A DNA stretch of 64,000 nucleotides from DASQFQ01 sp963722815 (GTDB taxonomy: Bacteria; Actinomycetota; Thermoleophilia; Solirubrobacterales; Solirubrobacteraceae). Shown piece by piece: positions 1 to 8,617 of this stretch. Each line of letters begins with the position of its first letter. Position 1 is the first letter of the stretch. The notes beneath the pieces were generated by a model. That model was not told where the DNA came from. It ran no database searches and worked only from the letters and a program-made list of their open reading frames with translations. Where the stretch lies: assembly GCA_963722815.1 (NCBI GenBank), contig CAVROM010000007.1:1-64000 (forward strand), read 5' to 3'. The position numbers were made by a program, and so were the translations under genes.

Positions 1-641
1 GCCGAGCAGCGCGCCCGGGATCGAGGCGGCGCCCTCGGCCGCGATCACGCCGAGGTCGGGCGCGGCGTTGGGGAGGTGCGCGAGCGAGCCCGCCACGCCG
101 ACGAACACGCCGACGGTGACGTTGGTCCCGACCGCGCGCTGCGGCACCTCGCCGACCCAGCGCAGCAGCGCCGGCACTCGCAGCGAGCCGAGGATCAGGC
201 CGACCAGGCCGCCGAGCAGCCCGATCACCGCGCCGCTGAGCACGGCCGCGCGCACGTCCAGCTCGCCGCCGTCGCCGCCGGTCGGCTTCGGCGGGTTGCG
301 CAGCAGCTCGATCGCGGACTGGAGCAGCACGGCGGCGATGACGCCCAACAGCAGCCCCTCCGGGATCGCACCGGCGAGGACGCCGCCGGCCACCGCGCCG
401 GCCACCGAGGGCGGCGCGATCCAGGCCACCAGCCGCCAGTTGATGCGGCCGTGGCGGATGTGCACCGCCGCAGCGGTGAGCGCGGCGATCGCCGAGATCG
501 CCAGGTTCGCCCCGCCGCCCGCCGCGGTCGACAACGCCACCAGCAGCGTCGCCGGCAGCCGGATGTTGCCGAGCACGAGCCCGACCAGCCCGCCCGCGAA
601 CGCGACCAGGAAAACCACAGCGCGAAGAAGGCGAGGTCCAC
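1..641 (-). CDS. TauE/SafE family membrane permease, partial at left edge
   Basis: Hydrophobic protein reading leftwards from GTG 641 (MDLAFFA) and running off the window after about 213 residues. Two glycine-rich membrane halves are visible (GGLVGLVLG near the start, GLLGGLVGLILG later), the internal duplication typical of the TauE/SafE (DUF81) family that exports sulfite, sulfoacetate or other organic anions across the inner membrane. One base seems to be missing near 615, at a third codon position, which splits the reading frame. The start codon directly abuts the potC stop, so it is probably translated as the last gene of the polyamine-transporter cluster. The substrate cannot be told from sequence. 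Confidence 0.75.
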
Positions 642-1458
642 TCAGGCGGCGGGGACCGAGGACACTCCCTCGTCCCGCGTGAGCCGGTGCGCGAGGTAGA
701 CGGGCACGGTCGAGAGCAGGATCACGAGCACGCCGACGACGTTGACGATCGGGAGCTGGTTCGGGCGCGACAGGTTGGTGAGGATCCAGAGCGGCAGCGT
801 CTGCTGCGGCGCCCGCGGTGAACGTGGTGACGATCACCTCGTCGAAGGAGAGCGCGAACGCGAGCAGCGCGCCCGCCACCATCGCCGAGCGCAGCGCGGA
901 AGGTGACAAGCGGAACGTCTGCCACGTCGTCGCGCCGAGGTCGGCGGACGCCTCCTCGAACGACGGCGACATCCGCCGCAGCCGCGCGACGACGTTGTTG
1001 TAGATGACGACGATGCAGAACGTGGCGTGGCCGACGATCACCGTGAACAGGCCGAGCCCGATGCCGAACGGCTCGAGCACCTCGCGGAAGGTCGCGTTCA
1101 GCGCCATGCCGGTGACGATGCCCGGCAGCGCGATCGGCAGGATCACGAGGAACGAGATCGCCTCGCGCCCGAAGAAGCGATAGCGCGCGACGGCCAACGA
1201 GGCGAGCGTCCCGAGCACGAGCGCGATCGCCGTCGCGCCCAGCGCCGGCCTTCAGCGACGTCCACAGCGCGTCGCGCACGCCGGGGTTGTGGAACGCCTT
1301 GTCGAACCAGTCGAGCGTCAGCCCGGGGATCGGCCACGTCTGCGTCCGCCGCGAGTTGAACGCGTAGAGCGCGATCACGAGCAGCGGCAGGTAGATGAAC
1401 GCGAGCGTGAGCCCGGTGCCGACCGCAGCAGCGAGCGCGCGTGCGCGCGAGAGGCCAT
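642..1458 (-). CDS. potC: Spermidine/putrescine ABC transporter permease, PotC type (frameshifted)
   Basis: Second inner-membrane permease of a polyamine-type importer. From ATG 1458 the repaired protein has an N-terminal membrane segment (FIYLPLLVIALYAFN), the TWPIPGLTLDWF stretch typical of PotC, the EAA-type loop (SADLGATTWQTFRLVTFPAL) that docks on the ATPase, and a C-terminal helix before the stop at 642. Several indels break the frame, near 1420, 1245, 1000 and 800. All lie in otherwise well-conserved sequence, so I read them as consensus errors rather than decay. It follows potB, with ATG 1458 just behind the potB stop at 1462, and precedes the TauE-like gene. Confidence 0.82.
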
Positions 1459-1461
1459 GCG

Positions 1462-2355
1462 TCAGAGCGTCTCGAACGCGCCGAGCCGCCGGGCGCTCAG
1501 CAGGTAGAGGATCATGACACGACCGGCACGGTCGCGAACGCCGCGGCGAGCGGCAGGTTGTTGGCGACGCCGACGTTCGTGTAGACGACGTTGCCGATGA
1601 ACTGCGTGCTCGAGACGAGCTGCGGCGTGATGTAGTCGCCGAGCGTCAGCGAGAACGTGAAGATCGAGCCCGCGACGACGCCGGGCAGGGCGAGCGGCAG
1701 GATCACCCGCCGGAAGGTCGTCCACGGCCTGCGCGCCGAGGTCACCGGAGGCGTCGAGCAGCGAGTCCGGGATCCGCTCGAGCCCGGCGTAGATCGGGAT
1801 GATCATGTACGGCAGCCAGAGGTAGGTGAAGACGAGCCAGGTGGCGACGTTGCCGAAGCCCGGGCCGTGCAGCCCGAACGGGTCGAGCGCCCAGTTGAGG
1901 ATCCCGTCCTCGCGCGAGGATCGTCCGCCACGCGTAGACCTTCACCAGGTAGCTCGACCACAGCGGCATCAGCACCGCGACGACCAGCAGCGCCGCGCGT
2001 GCGCGGCGCGCGACCTTGGCCATGTAGAACGCGATCGGGAACGCGAGCAGCGCGTCCGTGACCGTCACCGCCGCCGCGATCGGGATCGTCCGCAGCGCGA
2101 TCGTGCGGTAGACGTCGGCTCGTCCACGATCGTCTGAAGTTGTCGAGCGCGAAGCCCGTGGACGACCTGCGCCGCTGAACGGTCCAGCTGCCAGAACGCG
2201 GCGACGAACAGGACCGCGAGCGAGCCGAGGTAGGCGACGCCAGCCAGCCGAGCGGCCCGGCCAGCAGCGCCCGAGCTGCAGGCGGGGCCGGCGCCAGAGG
2301 TCGGCGAGCCGGCGGCCGCGCCGTGCGGACCGTCGGTGGCGGCAGCGTCAGCCGT
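1462..2355 (-). CDS. potB: Spermidine/putrescine ABC transporter permease, PotB type (frameshifted)
   Basis: First permease of the polyamine-type ABC importer. Visible in order: an N-terminal helix (AYLGSLAVLFVAAFWQL), the conserved AFPIAFYMAKVA and MPLWSSYLVKVYAWR segments, the LERIPDSLLDASGDLG EAA loop, and PLALPGVVAGSIFTFSLTLGD followed by the last helix and ...GAFETL at the stop. Frame breaks occur around 2130, 1915 and 1735. The start is uncertain: in the correct frame only CTG codons follow the potD stop (2358-2360), so either a CTG near 2349 is used or an indel hides a GTG. It is contiguous with potD upstream and potC downstream, as in an operon. Confidence 0.82.
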
Positions 2356-2357
2356 CG

Positions 2358-3568
2358 CTAGCCCTTGATCTCCGTCCAGGCCTGGACCCACTCGGAGTAG
2401 TCCTTGCAGACGTCGCCGCGGTCGTCGCCGCAGTCGCTTGCGCGGCGTGGTCCAGTAGCGCGACCTTGGCGAAGTAGTCCTCGTCGTCGGCGTGGAAGAT
2501 CGTCGCAGTGGTTCTTGTCCGCGGTCTCCGCGCACGCCTTCGCGTTCGACGGCGCCTCGCCGAACCACTCCGCCACCGCCGCGTTCGCCTTCGGGCGAGA
2601 TGATGTGGTCCATCCACATGTACATGCAGTTCGGGTGCTTGGCCTTCGAGGAGATCATCCAGGTGTCCGACCAGCCGGTCGCGCCCTCCTTCGGCAGCGT
2701 CGTCTTGACCGGCACCTTGTCGGCCTCGAGCAGGTTCGCGATCACCTGCCAGGTCGTGCCGACCACCGTGTCGCCGCTCGCGAACGCCGCCTGCTCCTTC
2801 GTGTAGTCCGACCAGTACTCGCCGATGTACTTGCGCTGCTGTCTTGAGCAGGTCGACGGCCGCCTTGAACTGCTTGTCGTCGAGCTCGTAGGGGTTGTCG
2901 ATCCCGAGGTCCGGCTGGGTCGCCTTCAGGTACAGCGCCGCGTCGGCGATGTAGATCGGGTTGTCGTAGGCCGTGACCTTGCCCTTGTACGGCGAGCTGC
3001 CTGGTCGAAGACCGCGCCCCAGCGAGTCCGGCGCCGGCTTGACCTTGTCCGTGCGCCACATCAGCAGGTTCGCGCCGCGGCCGTGCGGGACGCCGTACAT
3101 CTGCCCGTCGACCGAGTTGTAGCGCTGGTCCTTGAGGCCGGGGAAGACGTCGGCGTAGTTCGGGACCAGGTCGGTGTTGACCGGCGCGACGTCGCCGCCG
3201 GCGATCAGCCGCAGCGTCGCGTCGCCCGAGGCCGAGACGCCGTCGTAGTGGCCCGTGCGCATCAGCGTGACCATCTCGTCGGAGGTGTTGCCGACCTTGA
3301 CGTTGACCTTGCAGCCGGTCTGCTTCTCGAAGTCCGACACCCAGTCGACCTTCGGGTCGGTCGAGCCGTCCTCGACGTAGCCGGCCCAGGCGATCAGGTT
3401 GACCTTGCCCTCGCCCTTGCCCGAGCTCGGCCAGCATCTTCGGCCGCGTCGGCGCCTTGACCGTCGCCGCCTCCGCACGAGCCGCCGCTGTCGTCGCCGC
3501 CGCAGGCCGACAGGCCCAGCGAGCAGACACGCGCGACCGCGCAGCGCGACGATCTCGCTTGATCTCAT
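2358..3568 (-). CDS. potD: Polyamine-type ABC transporter substrate-binding protein, PotD family (frameshifted)
   Basis: Extracytoplasmic solute-binding protein of the importer. ATG 3568 follows a good GAGGAG ribosome site at 5-nt spacing. After a basic N-terminus and a (frame-broken) signal region comes the family signature: NLIAWAGYVEDG, VDWVSDFEKQTGCKV, TSDEMVTLMRTGHYDGVSASGD, then VAPVNTDLVPNYADVFPGL and QMYGVPHGRG. The C-terminal half continues in other frames (WQVIANLLEADKVPVK, TGWSDTWMISSKAKHP, CKDYSEWVQAWTEIKG). Four or five single-base indels interrupt it, near 3525, 3425, 3005, 2845 and 2510. It overlaps the end of potA by ATGA. Polyamine specificity is inferred from family and operon. 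Confidence 0.85.
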
Positions 3569-4589
3569 CGTGCTCCTCCTCGTTGGACTCGTCGTGATCG
3601 GCGAACGTGTGGTCCTCGCGCCAGCCGACCGTGACCTCCCGCCCCGCTGCTCGCGAGCCTCGTCGTCCGAGGACGTCTCGAGGTTCTGCCGACGACCTGC
3701 AGCTCGCCGCCCGCGTCGAGGTCGACCAGGTAGCGCGTGACCATCCCGGCGTAGGCGACGTCGCGACGACCTGCCCGTCCTCGACGTGCAGGCCGTCGCC
3801 GGCTCGCCGATCGAGCATCCGGACCTTCTCCGGGCGGACCGTGAAGCGCCGGCCGTCGCGCTCCAGCACGTTGGAGACGCCGACGAAGCCGGCGACGAAC
3901 GCGTTCGCCGGGTGCTCGTAGACCTCGGCGGGCGCGCCGATCTGCTCGATCCGGCCCTCGTTGAACACGGCGAGGCGGTCGCTCATCGTGAGCGCCTCCT
4001 CCTGGTCGTGCGTGACGTAGACGAACGTGATCCCGACCTCGCGCTGGATGCGCTTGAGCTCGACCTGCATCTCCTGGCGCAGCTTCAGGTCGAGCGCGCC
4101 GAGCGGCTCGTCGAGCAGCAGCACCTTCGGGCGGTTGACGATCGCGCGCGCGAGCGCGACGCGCTGGCGCTGGCCGCCGGAGAGCTGCGCCGGGCTTGCG
4201 GCCGCCGTACGCCGGGAGGCGGACGAGCTCGAGCGCCTCCGCCGCGCGCGCGGCGCGCGCTCGGCCTTGGGGACCTTGGCGATCCGCAGCCCGTACTCGA
4301 CGTTCTCGCCGACGGTCATGTGCGGGAACAGCGCGTAGTCCTGGAAGACGGTGTTGACGTCGCGCGCGTAGGGCGGGCGAGGCGGCGACGTCGTTGCCCG
4401 CCGAGCTCGACCGTGCCCGCGTCGGGCCGCTCGAAGCCGGCGATCAGCCGCAGCGTCGTCGTCTTGCCCGAGCCGGAGGGCCCGAGCAGCGTGAAGAACT
4501 CGCCGCTGGGCGACGTCGAGGTCGATGCCGTCCACCGCCGCGACGTCGCCGTAGCGCTTGGTCAGCCCGCGCAGGTGGATATCGGGCAC
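3565..4589 (-). CDS. potA: Polyamine-type ABC transporter ATPase, PotA family (frameshifted)
   Basis: ATP-binding subunit of the importer. Repaired order of motifs: Walker A (GPSGSGKTT), Q-loop (TVFQDYALFPHMTVGENV), signature LSGGQRQR, Walker B (VLLLDEPLGALD), H-loop (THDQEEA), then a C-terminal TOBE-like regulatory domain (FTVRPEKVRM). GTG 4589 gives MPDIHLRGLTKRYG; an in-frame GTG 15 bases upstream is possible. Indels near 4508 and 4380 (extra bases at codon boundaries), 4195 and in the C-terminal 200 bases break the frame. The stop inferred at 3565 overlaps the potD ATG. It is the first gene of the potADBC cluster and is divergent from rarA, with a repeat-rich 80-bp spacer between them. 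Confidence 0.85.
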
Positions 4590-4599
4590 GGCTGTCCGA

Positions 4600-4672
4600 T
4601 TCACGTCCACGGCGAGCCTATTGGCGTGGGAATCACACCTATTGGACAAACCGGTAGCGATACTTGTCCACG
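4600..4672. promoter_or_regulatory. Divergent potA/rarA control region with direct repeats
   Basis: The spacer between potA and rarA is AT-richer than its surroundings. It holds two identical octamers CCTATTGG at 4617-4624 and 4638-4645, spaced 21 bp (two helix turns) apart. It also holds an imperfect inverted pair: TGTCCGAT at about 4593-4600 and ATTGGACA at 4641-4648. This spacing suits a dimeric repressor or activator, but no regulator gene lies nearby, so the function is inference. Confidence 0.3.
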
Positions 4673-6001
4673 ATGGAGCGACTGTTCGACCCACCCGAGG
4701 AAGAGCCTGCCGGCGAGCCGCTGGACGGCCCGCTGGCGGCGCGCATGCGCCCGCGGCGGCTCGACGAGTTCGTCGGGCAGGAGCACCTGCTCGGCGAGGG
4801 CTCGGCGCTGCGGGCCTCGCTGGAGGCGGGCGCGCCGCACTCGATGGTGCTCTACGGGCCGCCCGGCACGGGCAAGACGACGCTCGCGCGGCTCGCGGCC
4901 GAGCACGCCGAGCGCGGCGTTCGAGGAGCTCTCGGCGGTCAACGCGGGTCGCGCCGAGGTGCGCGAGGTGATCGCGCGGCGACCGAGCGAGCGACCGCGG
5001 CACGCCCGGCCGGTCGACGATCTTCTTCCTCGACGAGATCCACCGCTTCAACAAGGCGCAGCAGGACGCGCTGCTGCCCGCGGTCGAGGAGGGCCTCGTC
5101 ACGCTCGATCGGGGCGACGACGGAGAACCCGTACTTCGAGGTCAACTCCGCGCTGCTCTCGCGGGCGCAGGTCTACGAGCTGCACGCGCTCGGACTCGGC
5201 CGACGTCGAGGTGCTGCTGCGGCGCGCGCTGGAGCGCGGCGCGGGCGAGGGCATCGACGTGCGACGACGAGGTGGTCGCGTTCCTCGCCGTGCGCGCGGG
5301 CGGCGACGCCCGGACGGCGCTGAACGCGCTGGAGCTGGCCGTGCGAGACCGCCCGCGGGCGCAGGAGCCGCGCGGTGACGATCGGCGACGCCGAGGACGC
5401 GCTGCAGCGCAAGGCGGTGCTCTACGACAAGGCCGGCGACCAGCACTACGACTACATCTCGGCCTGGATCAAGTCGACGCGCGGGTCGGACCCTGACGCC
5501 TCGCTCTACTACCTCGCGGCGATGGTCGAGGGCGGCGAGGACCCGCGCTTCATCGCCCGCCGCATGATCGTCCTCGCCGCCGAGGACATCGGCAACGCCG
5601 ACCCGCAGGCGCTCACCGATCGCGGTCGCGGCGGCGCACGCGGTCGAGCACGTCGGGCTGCCCGAGGCGGAATTCGCCCTGGCGCAGGCCGCGATCTACC
5701 TCTCGCTGGCGCCGAAGTCGGATGCGGTCAAGCGCGCCATGGGCGAGGTCCACGCCCACATCCGCGAGCGCGGCGCCAAGCCGCCGCCCGGCCGCGCTGC
5801 CAGTCGGCCGCCTACCCGGCGGCGCGCAGGCTCGGGCGCGGCAAGGGCTACGACTACCCGCACGAGCACCCGGGCCACATCAACGACCAGGAGCACCTGC
5901 CCGAGGGCGTCCAGGGGCTGCGCTTCTACTTCCCCGACGAGGGGGAGCCCGAGGCCGCCGAGCGGCTGGCGAGGATCCGCAAGGCCCGCGGCCGCGAGTG
6001 A
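4673..6001 (+). CDS. rarA: Replication-associated recombination ATPase RarA/MgsA (frameshifted)
   Basis: Clamp-loader-like AAA+ ATPase acting at stalled replication forks. ATG 4673 gives MERLFDPPEEE; RPRRLDEFVGQEHLLGEG is the family N-terminus, followed by Walker A (YGPPGTGKTTL), FFLDEIHRFNKAQQDALLP (Walker B), IGATTENPYFEVNSALLSR (sensor 1 region) and the long RarA C-terminus (KAVLYDKAGDQHYDYISA, SDPDASLYYLA, LAAEDIGNADPQAL, ending near the stop with FYFPDEGEPEAAERL). About ten indels break it, e.g. extra G at 5107 and 5618 and extra C at 5262 and 5344, all between codons. The conserved sequence on both sides of each break argues for one intact gene. Confidence 0.88.
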
Positions 6002-6053
6002 CGTCGCTCACACAGGTGCGTCACCCGGGTGCCGATGGCGTAGATAGAGAGCG

Positions 6054-6413
6054 ATGTCCTCCCCCTTCGCCCGCACCCACGCCCTGCCCGGCGGGCCGCC
6101 GGTGCGGTTGCGCCTCGCGCGCCGCGGCGACGCTCCGTCGGTGCGCGACCTGCTGGCCGGCCGCGGCATCGCGGCCTCCGAGGTCGAGGTGGCCCGGCTG
6201 CTCGCGTTCGACCCCGCGGCGCGCGCGGTGATCAGCGCCTGCGCGCCGGTCGACGGCCGCGAGACCGTCGTCGGGATCGGCGCGATCGATCTGCGGGCCG
6301 GCGCGGAGCTCGACACGCTCGTGGTCGACGAGGCGCGCACCGACGGGCTCGGCGAGCTGCTCGGCGAGGTGCTGCACCGCCGGGCGGAGGGCCACGCCGC
6401 GCGCGTCGCCTAG
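6054..6413 (+). CDS. Hypothetical protein, acetyltransferase-like N-terminal fold
   Basis: 119 residues, uninterrupted, ATG 6054. The run RLRLARRGDAPSVRDLL resembles the first strand and helix of GNAT acetyltransferases, and a short VVGIGAIDL segment could be a beta strand. However, the acetyl-CoA loop (R/Q-x-x-G-x-G/A) is not visible and the protein is shorter than a standard GNAT domain, so it may be a partial or degenerate member. A TAGATA hexamer 7 nt before the ATG may be its -10 element. It sits between rarA and an aldehyde-dehydrogenase-like gene; function unknown. Confidence 0.6.
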   Translation: MSSPFARTHALPGGPPVRLRLARRGDAPSVRDLLAGRGIAASEVEVARLLAFDPAARAVISACAPVDGRETVVGIGAIDLRAGAELDTLVVDEARTDGLGELLGEVLHRRAEGHAARVA

Positions 6414-6415
6414 AG

Positions 6416-6451
6416 GGTCGATTGCGCGGTGCGGGGGTCGTGCAATCGACC
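6416..6451. promoter_or_regulatory. Perfect 10-bp inverted repeat in promoter of the ALDH-like gene
   Basis: GGTCGATTGC at 6416-6425 is repeated inverted as GCAATCGACC at 6442-6451, with 16 bases between. The right arm ends 3 bases before the TAGTCT -10 element of the next gene, so the palindrome covers the -35 to -10 spacer as an operator would. It also begins 2 bases after a stop codon, so a terminator is the alternative; no T-run follows. Confidence 0.45.
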
Positions 6452-6454
6452 ATC

Positions 6455-6460
6455 TAGTCT
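6455..6460 (+). promoter_or_regulatory. TANNNT -10 element, ALDH-like gene (leaderless)
   Basis: TAGTCT ends 9 bases before ATG 6470, which places the transcription start at or near the A of the start codon. There is no Shine-Dalgarno sequence in between. Confidence 0.5.
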
Positions 6461-6469
6461 CCGGCCCTG

Positions 6470-7798
6470 ATGGACGGCCGGTCCCCACAGCCCCTGTGGT
6501 CGCTCGTCCCCGCGGCCGGGCGCGCTCGCTACCTGCGCCGCGCGGCGACCGCGATCCTCGACGAGCTCGACCCGCTGGCCGACGCGCTGGCGGACACCGT
6601 CGGGCTGCCCCACACCGAGGGCGTGCTCGCGGAGCTGCTGCCGTCCGTCGGCGGCCTGCATGATCTCGCCGACGACGGCCCGAAGGCGCTGCGCGACCGC
6701 CGGCTGGGCCGGATCGCACCGCTGCGGGCCGGGCGGCGGTCGATCCTGCAGTCGGCGCCGCTGGGCGTCATCGGCGTCCGCGGCGGGCGGGCGTCGCCGT
6801 GGGCGGAGCCGGTGCTGGAGACCGGCGCGGCGCTGCTGGCCGGCAACGCGGTCGTGCTCTCGACGCCGCTCAAGGAGCGCATCCGGGCGGCCTTCGAGCG
6901 CGGCGGCGTGCCGCCGGAGCTGATCGCGCTCGCCGAGCCCGCGGAGGACCTGGGCGCGCTCACCGACCGGATCGTGGACACGCGGCCGCCGCAGACCAAG
7001 GGCACGATGGTCGTGCTCGACGGCGCGCCGCTCGACCGCACCGTCACCGGCGCGCTGTGGGCCGCGTTCGCCGGCGGCGGGCGGCATCGCGCCGCGGTGG
7101 GGCGGCTCGTGGCGGTGCCGTCGGTCGTCGAGCCGCTGCTGGAGGCGCTGGTGGCCGGCGCCGCGCGGCTGCAGCCCGGCGATCCGCGCCGCGCCGACAC
7201 CGAGATCGGACCGCTGCGCGCGCCCGAGACCCGCGAGCGCGTCGAGGGGCTCGTCGCCGAGGCCGTCGAGGCGGGCGCGGTGCTGCTGTGCGGCGGCCCG
7301 CTCGAGCTCCCAGACGTGGCCGGCGCGTTCTACGCCCCCACGGTGCTGCGCGGCGTCCGGCCGGAGGCGCGGATCCTGAGCGAGCCTGTGCCGGGGCCGG
7401 TGCTGGCGGTCGTGGAGGTGGCGTCGGTCGGCGAGGCGATCGCGCTCGCCAAGCGCTCCCCCGCGGTCTCCGTGTGGGCGGGCGACCGCGCCCGCGGCGA
7501 GCGCGTGGCGCGCGAGCTCGAGGCCGAGGTCGCCTGGGTCAACGAGCACGGCCACTCGATCCCCGACGCCGCCGTGCGGCTGGCCGGCCACGTCGACCCC
7601 CGCCGCATCGCCTCCCAGCCGACGCGGCTGCACTCGGCGCGCTGGCTCCCCTACGACCCGCAGCTCGTGCGCGCCGCCACGACCTCCGCCCGCCTCATGT
7701 ACGGCCGCGAGAACGAGCGCCTCGGCGTGCTGCGGACCGGCGCGGTGCCGCTCGCGCGCACCGCGGCGCGGCTCGCGCGCGAGGCGCTCGGGCGCTAG
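6470..7798 (+). CDS. Aldehyde dehydrogenase superfamily protein lacking the catalytic Cys
   Basis: 442 residues, uninterrupted. The fold-level landmarks of NAD(P)-dependent ALDHs are recognisable: SAPLGVIGVRGGRASPWAEPVLETGAAL corresponds to the substrate/cofactor entry region, AGNAVVLSTPLKER to the GNxVVxKPS motif, FYAPTVLRG and ILSEPVPGPVLAV to the C-terminal half. At the usual GQ-x-C site the sequence is AFAGGGRHRAAVGR, with no Cys, and the ELGG glutamate region reads VVLDGAPL. Oxidation by a thiohemiacetal is therefore unlikely; a structural or binding role, or a different chemistry, is inferred. Its stop overlaps the convergent mpaB stop by CTAG. Confidence 0.7.
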   Translation: MDGRSPQPLWSLVPAAGRARYLRRAATAILDELDPLADALADTVGLPHTEGVLAELLPSVGGLHDLADDGPKALRDRRLGRIAPLRAGRRSILQSAPLGVIGVRGGRASPWAEPVLETGAALLAGNAVVLSTPLKERIRAAFERGGVPPELIALAEPAEDLGALTDRIVDTRPPQTKGTMVVLDGAPLDRTVTGALWAAFAGGGRHRAAVGRLVAVPSVVEPLLEALVAGAARLQPGDPRRADTEIGPLRAPETRERVEGLVAEAVEAGAVLLCGGPLELPDVAGAFYAPTVLRGVRPEARILSEPVPGPVLAVVEVASVGEAIALAKRSPAVSVWAGDRARGERVARELEAEVAWVNEHGHSIPDAAVRLAGHVDPRRIASQPTRLHSARWLPYDPQLVRAATTSARLMYGRENERLGVLRTGAVPLARTAARLAREALGR

Positions 7799-8592
7799 GC
7801 CGCTCGCACGCGTAGCCGCCGCGGGAGCAGCGGCAGCATCACGCGCCGCACGTACTCGGCCCCGCCGTGCAGCGCCACCGAGCGGGCCGGGTCCCACGAG
7901 AAGCCATAGCCGCGGCGGATCTGCGGCGGCAACAGGCCGACCGTGATCTGGTTGACGAGCTCGAGCATCGGCCGCATCCGCAGCGGCACGGGCGGCCGCA
8001 TGACGATCTCGAGCGCCAGCTCGCGCGCCTGCGGCGTGATGTGGAGGTCGCCGCCGGTGAGCATCGCCTCCAGGTAGGCGTCGAAGGCGGCGATGTCGGC
8101 GGGCATCTCGTCCGGCAGCAGCCCGAAGAGCGTCCCGATCACGCGGTAGTCCTGCCAGTAGGCGTCGCGCTCCTCGTCGCTCAGCCGGCCCACGTACTTG
8201 TCGTAGACCAGCAGCGACGAGTCGACGATCGCGGCGAGGATCCACAGCAGCAGCACCGGGTCGTCGGCCGCGTACGGCGTGCCGGCGGGGAAGCGCCCGG
8301 CGGGCTCGGCCAGCTCGCCGCGCACGCGGCGGTGCATGCTGCGGACGCGCCGGGTCAGGCGGTCGGCCTCGGCGCGCGGGCCGAACGTGATCGCGTCCAT
8401 CACCTTGGCGGTGCGGGCGAGGCGCTCGTAGGGCTCGTCGAGCGCCCCGGTGTGGGCGAAGAAGCCCGCGAAGGCGACCGGATGGGTCGCCTGGAGCAGC
8501 AGCGTCCGCGGGCCCGCCACGCGGACCGCGAACTCGCGATGGACCCTGCGGACCATCGAGGCATCGGTGAAGTAGCCGGTCTGGGGCGCCAC
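7795..8592 (-). CDS. Oxygenase MpaB family protein (DUF2236)
   Basis: 265 residues from GTG 8592. The N-terminal half shows the pattern of the MpaB/latex-clearing-protein family: REFAVRVAGPRTLLLQATHPVAFAGF, a heme-pocket region with conserved His and Arg, then VMDAITFG and RSMHRRVRGE. Members of this family bind heme b and act as oxygenases, or in mycophenolic-acid degradation, but the substrate of most bacterial copies is unknown. Its start faces the siroheme-operon promoter, only 25 bp away, and heme genes follow, which fits a heme protein. No frame breaks. Confidence 0.75.
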   Translation of the reverse strand: MAPQTGYFTDASMVRRVHREFAVRVAGPRTLLLQATHPVAFAGFFAHTGALDEPYERLARTAKVMDAITFGPRAEADRLTRRVRSMHRRVRGELAEPAGRFPAGTPYAADDPVLLLWILAAIVDSSLLVYDKYVGRLSDEERDAYWQDYRVIGTLFGLLPDEMPADIAAFDAYLEAMLTGGDLHITPQARELALEIVMRPPVPLRMRPMLELVNQITVGLLPPQIRRGYGFSWDPARSVALHGGAEYVRRVMLPLLPRRLRVRAA

Positions 8593-8602
8593 TTACTCGT
8601 TG

Positions 8603-8608
8603 TACGGT
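8603..8608 (+). promoter_or_regulatory. TANNNT -10 element of the tetrapyrrole operon
   Basis: TACGGT ends 9 bases before ATG 8618. It would give a leaderless message for the first gene of the long heme/cytochrome operon; no ribosome site is seen before the ATG. Confidence 0.4.
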
Positions 8609-8617
8609 GTAGGCGCG

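Noticed and set aside
1657..2137. Plus-strand open frames within the potB region
   Set aside because: Antisense to conserved permease helices and of shadow composition (Arg/Pro/Gln/His rich).
1..6001. Decay of the potADBC cluster and rarA into pseudogenes
   Set aside because: Every indel is flanked by fully conserved sequence and no nonsense substitution is seen in the repaired frames. Essential genes elsewhere (hemA, rplI, ssb, dnaB) show the same pattern.
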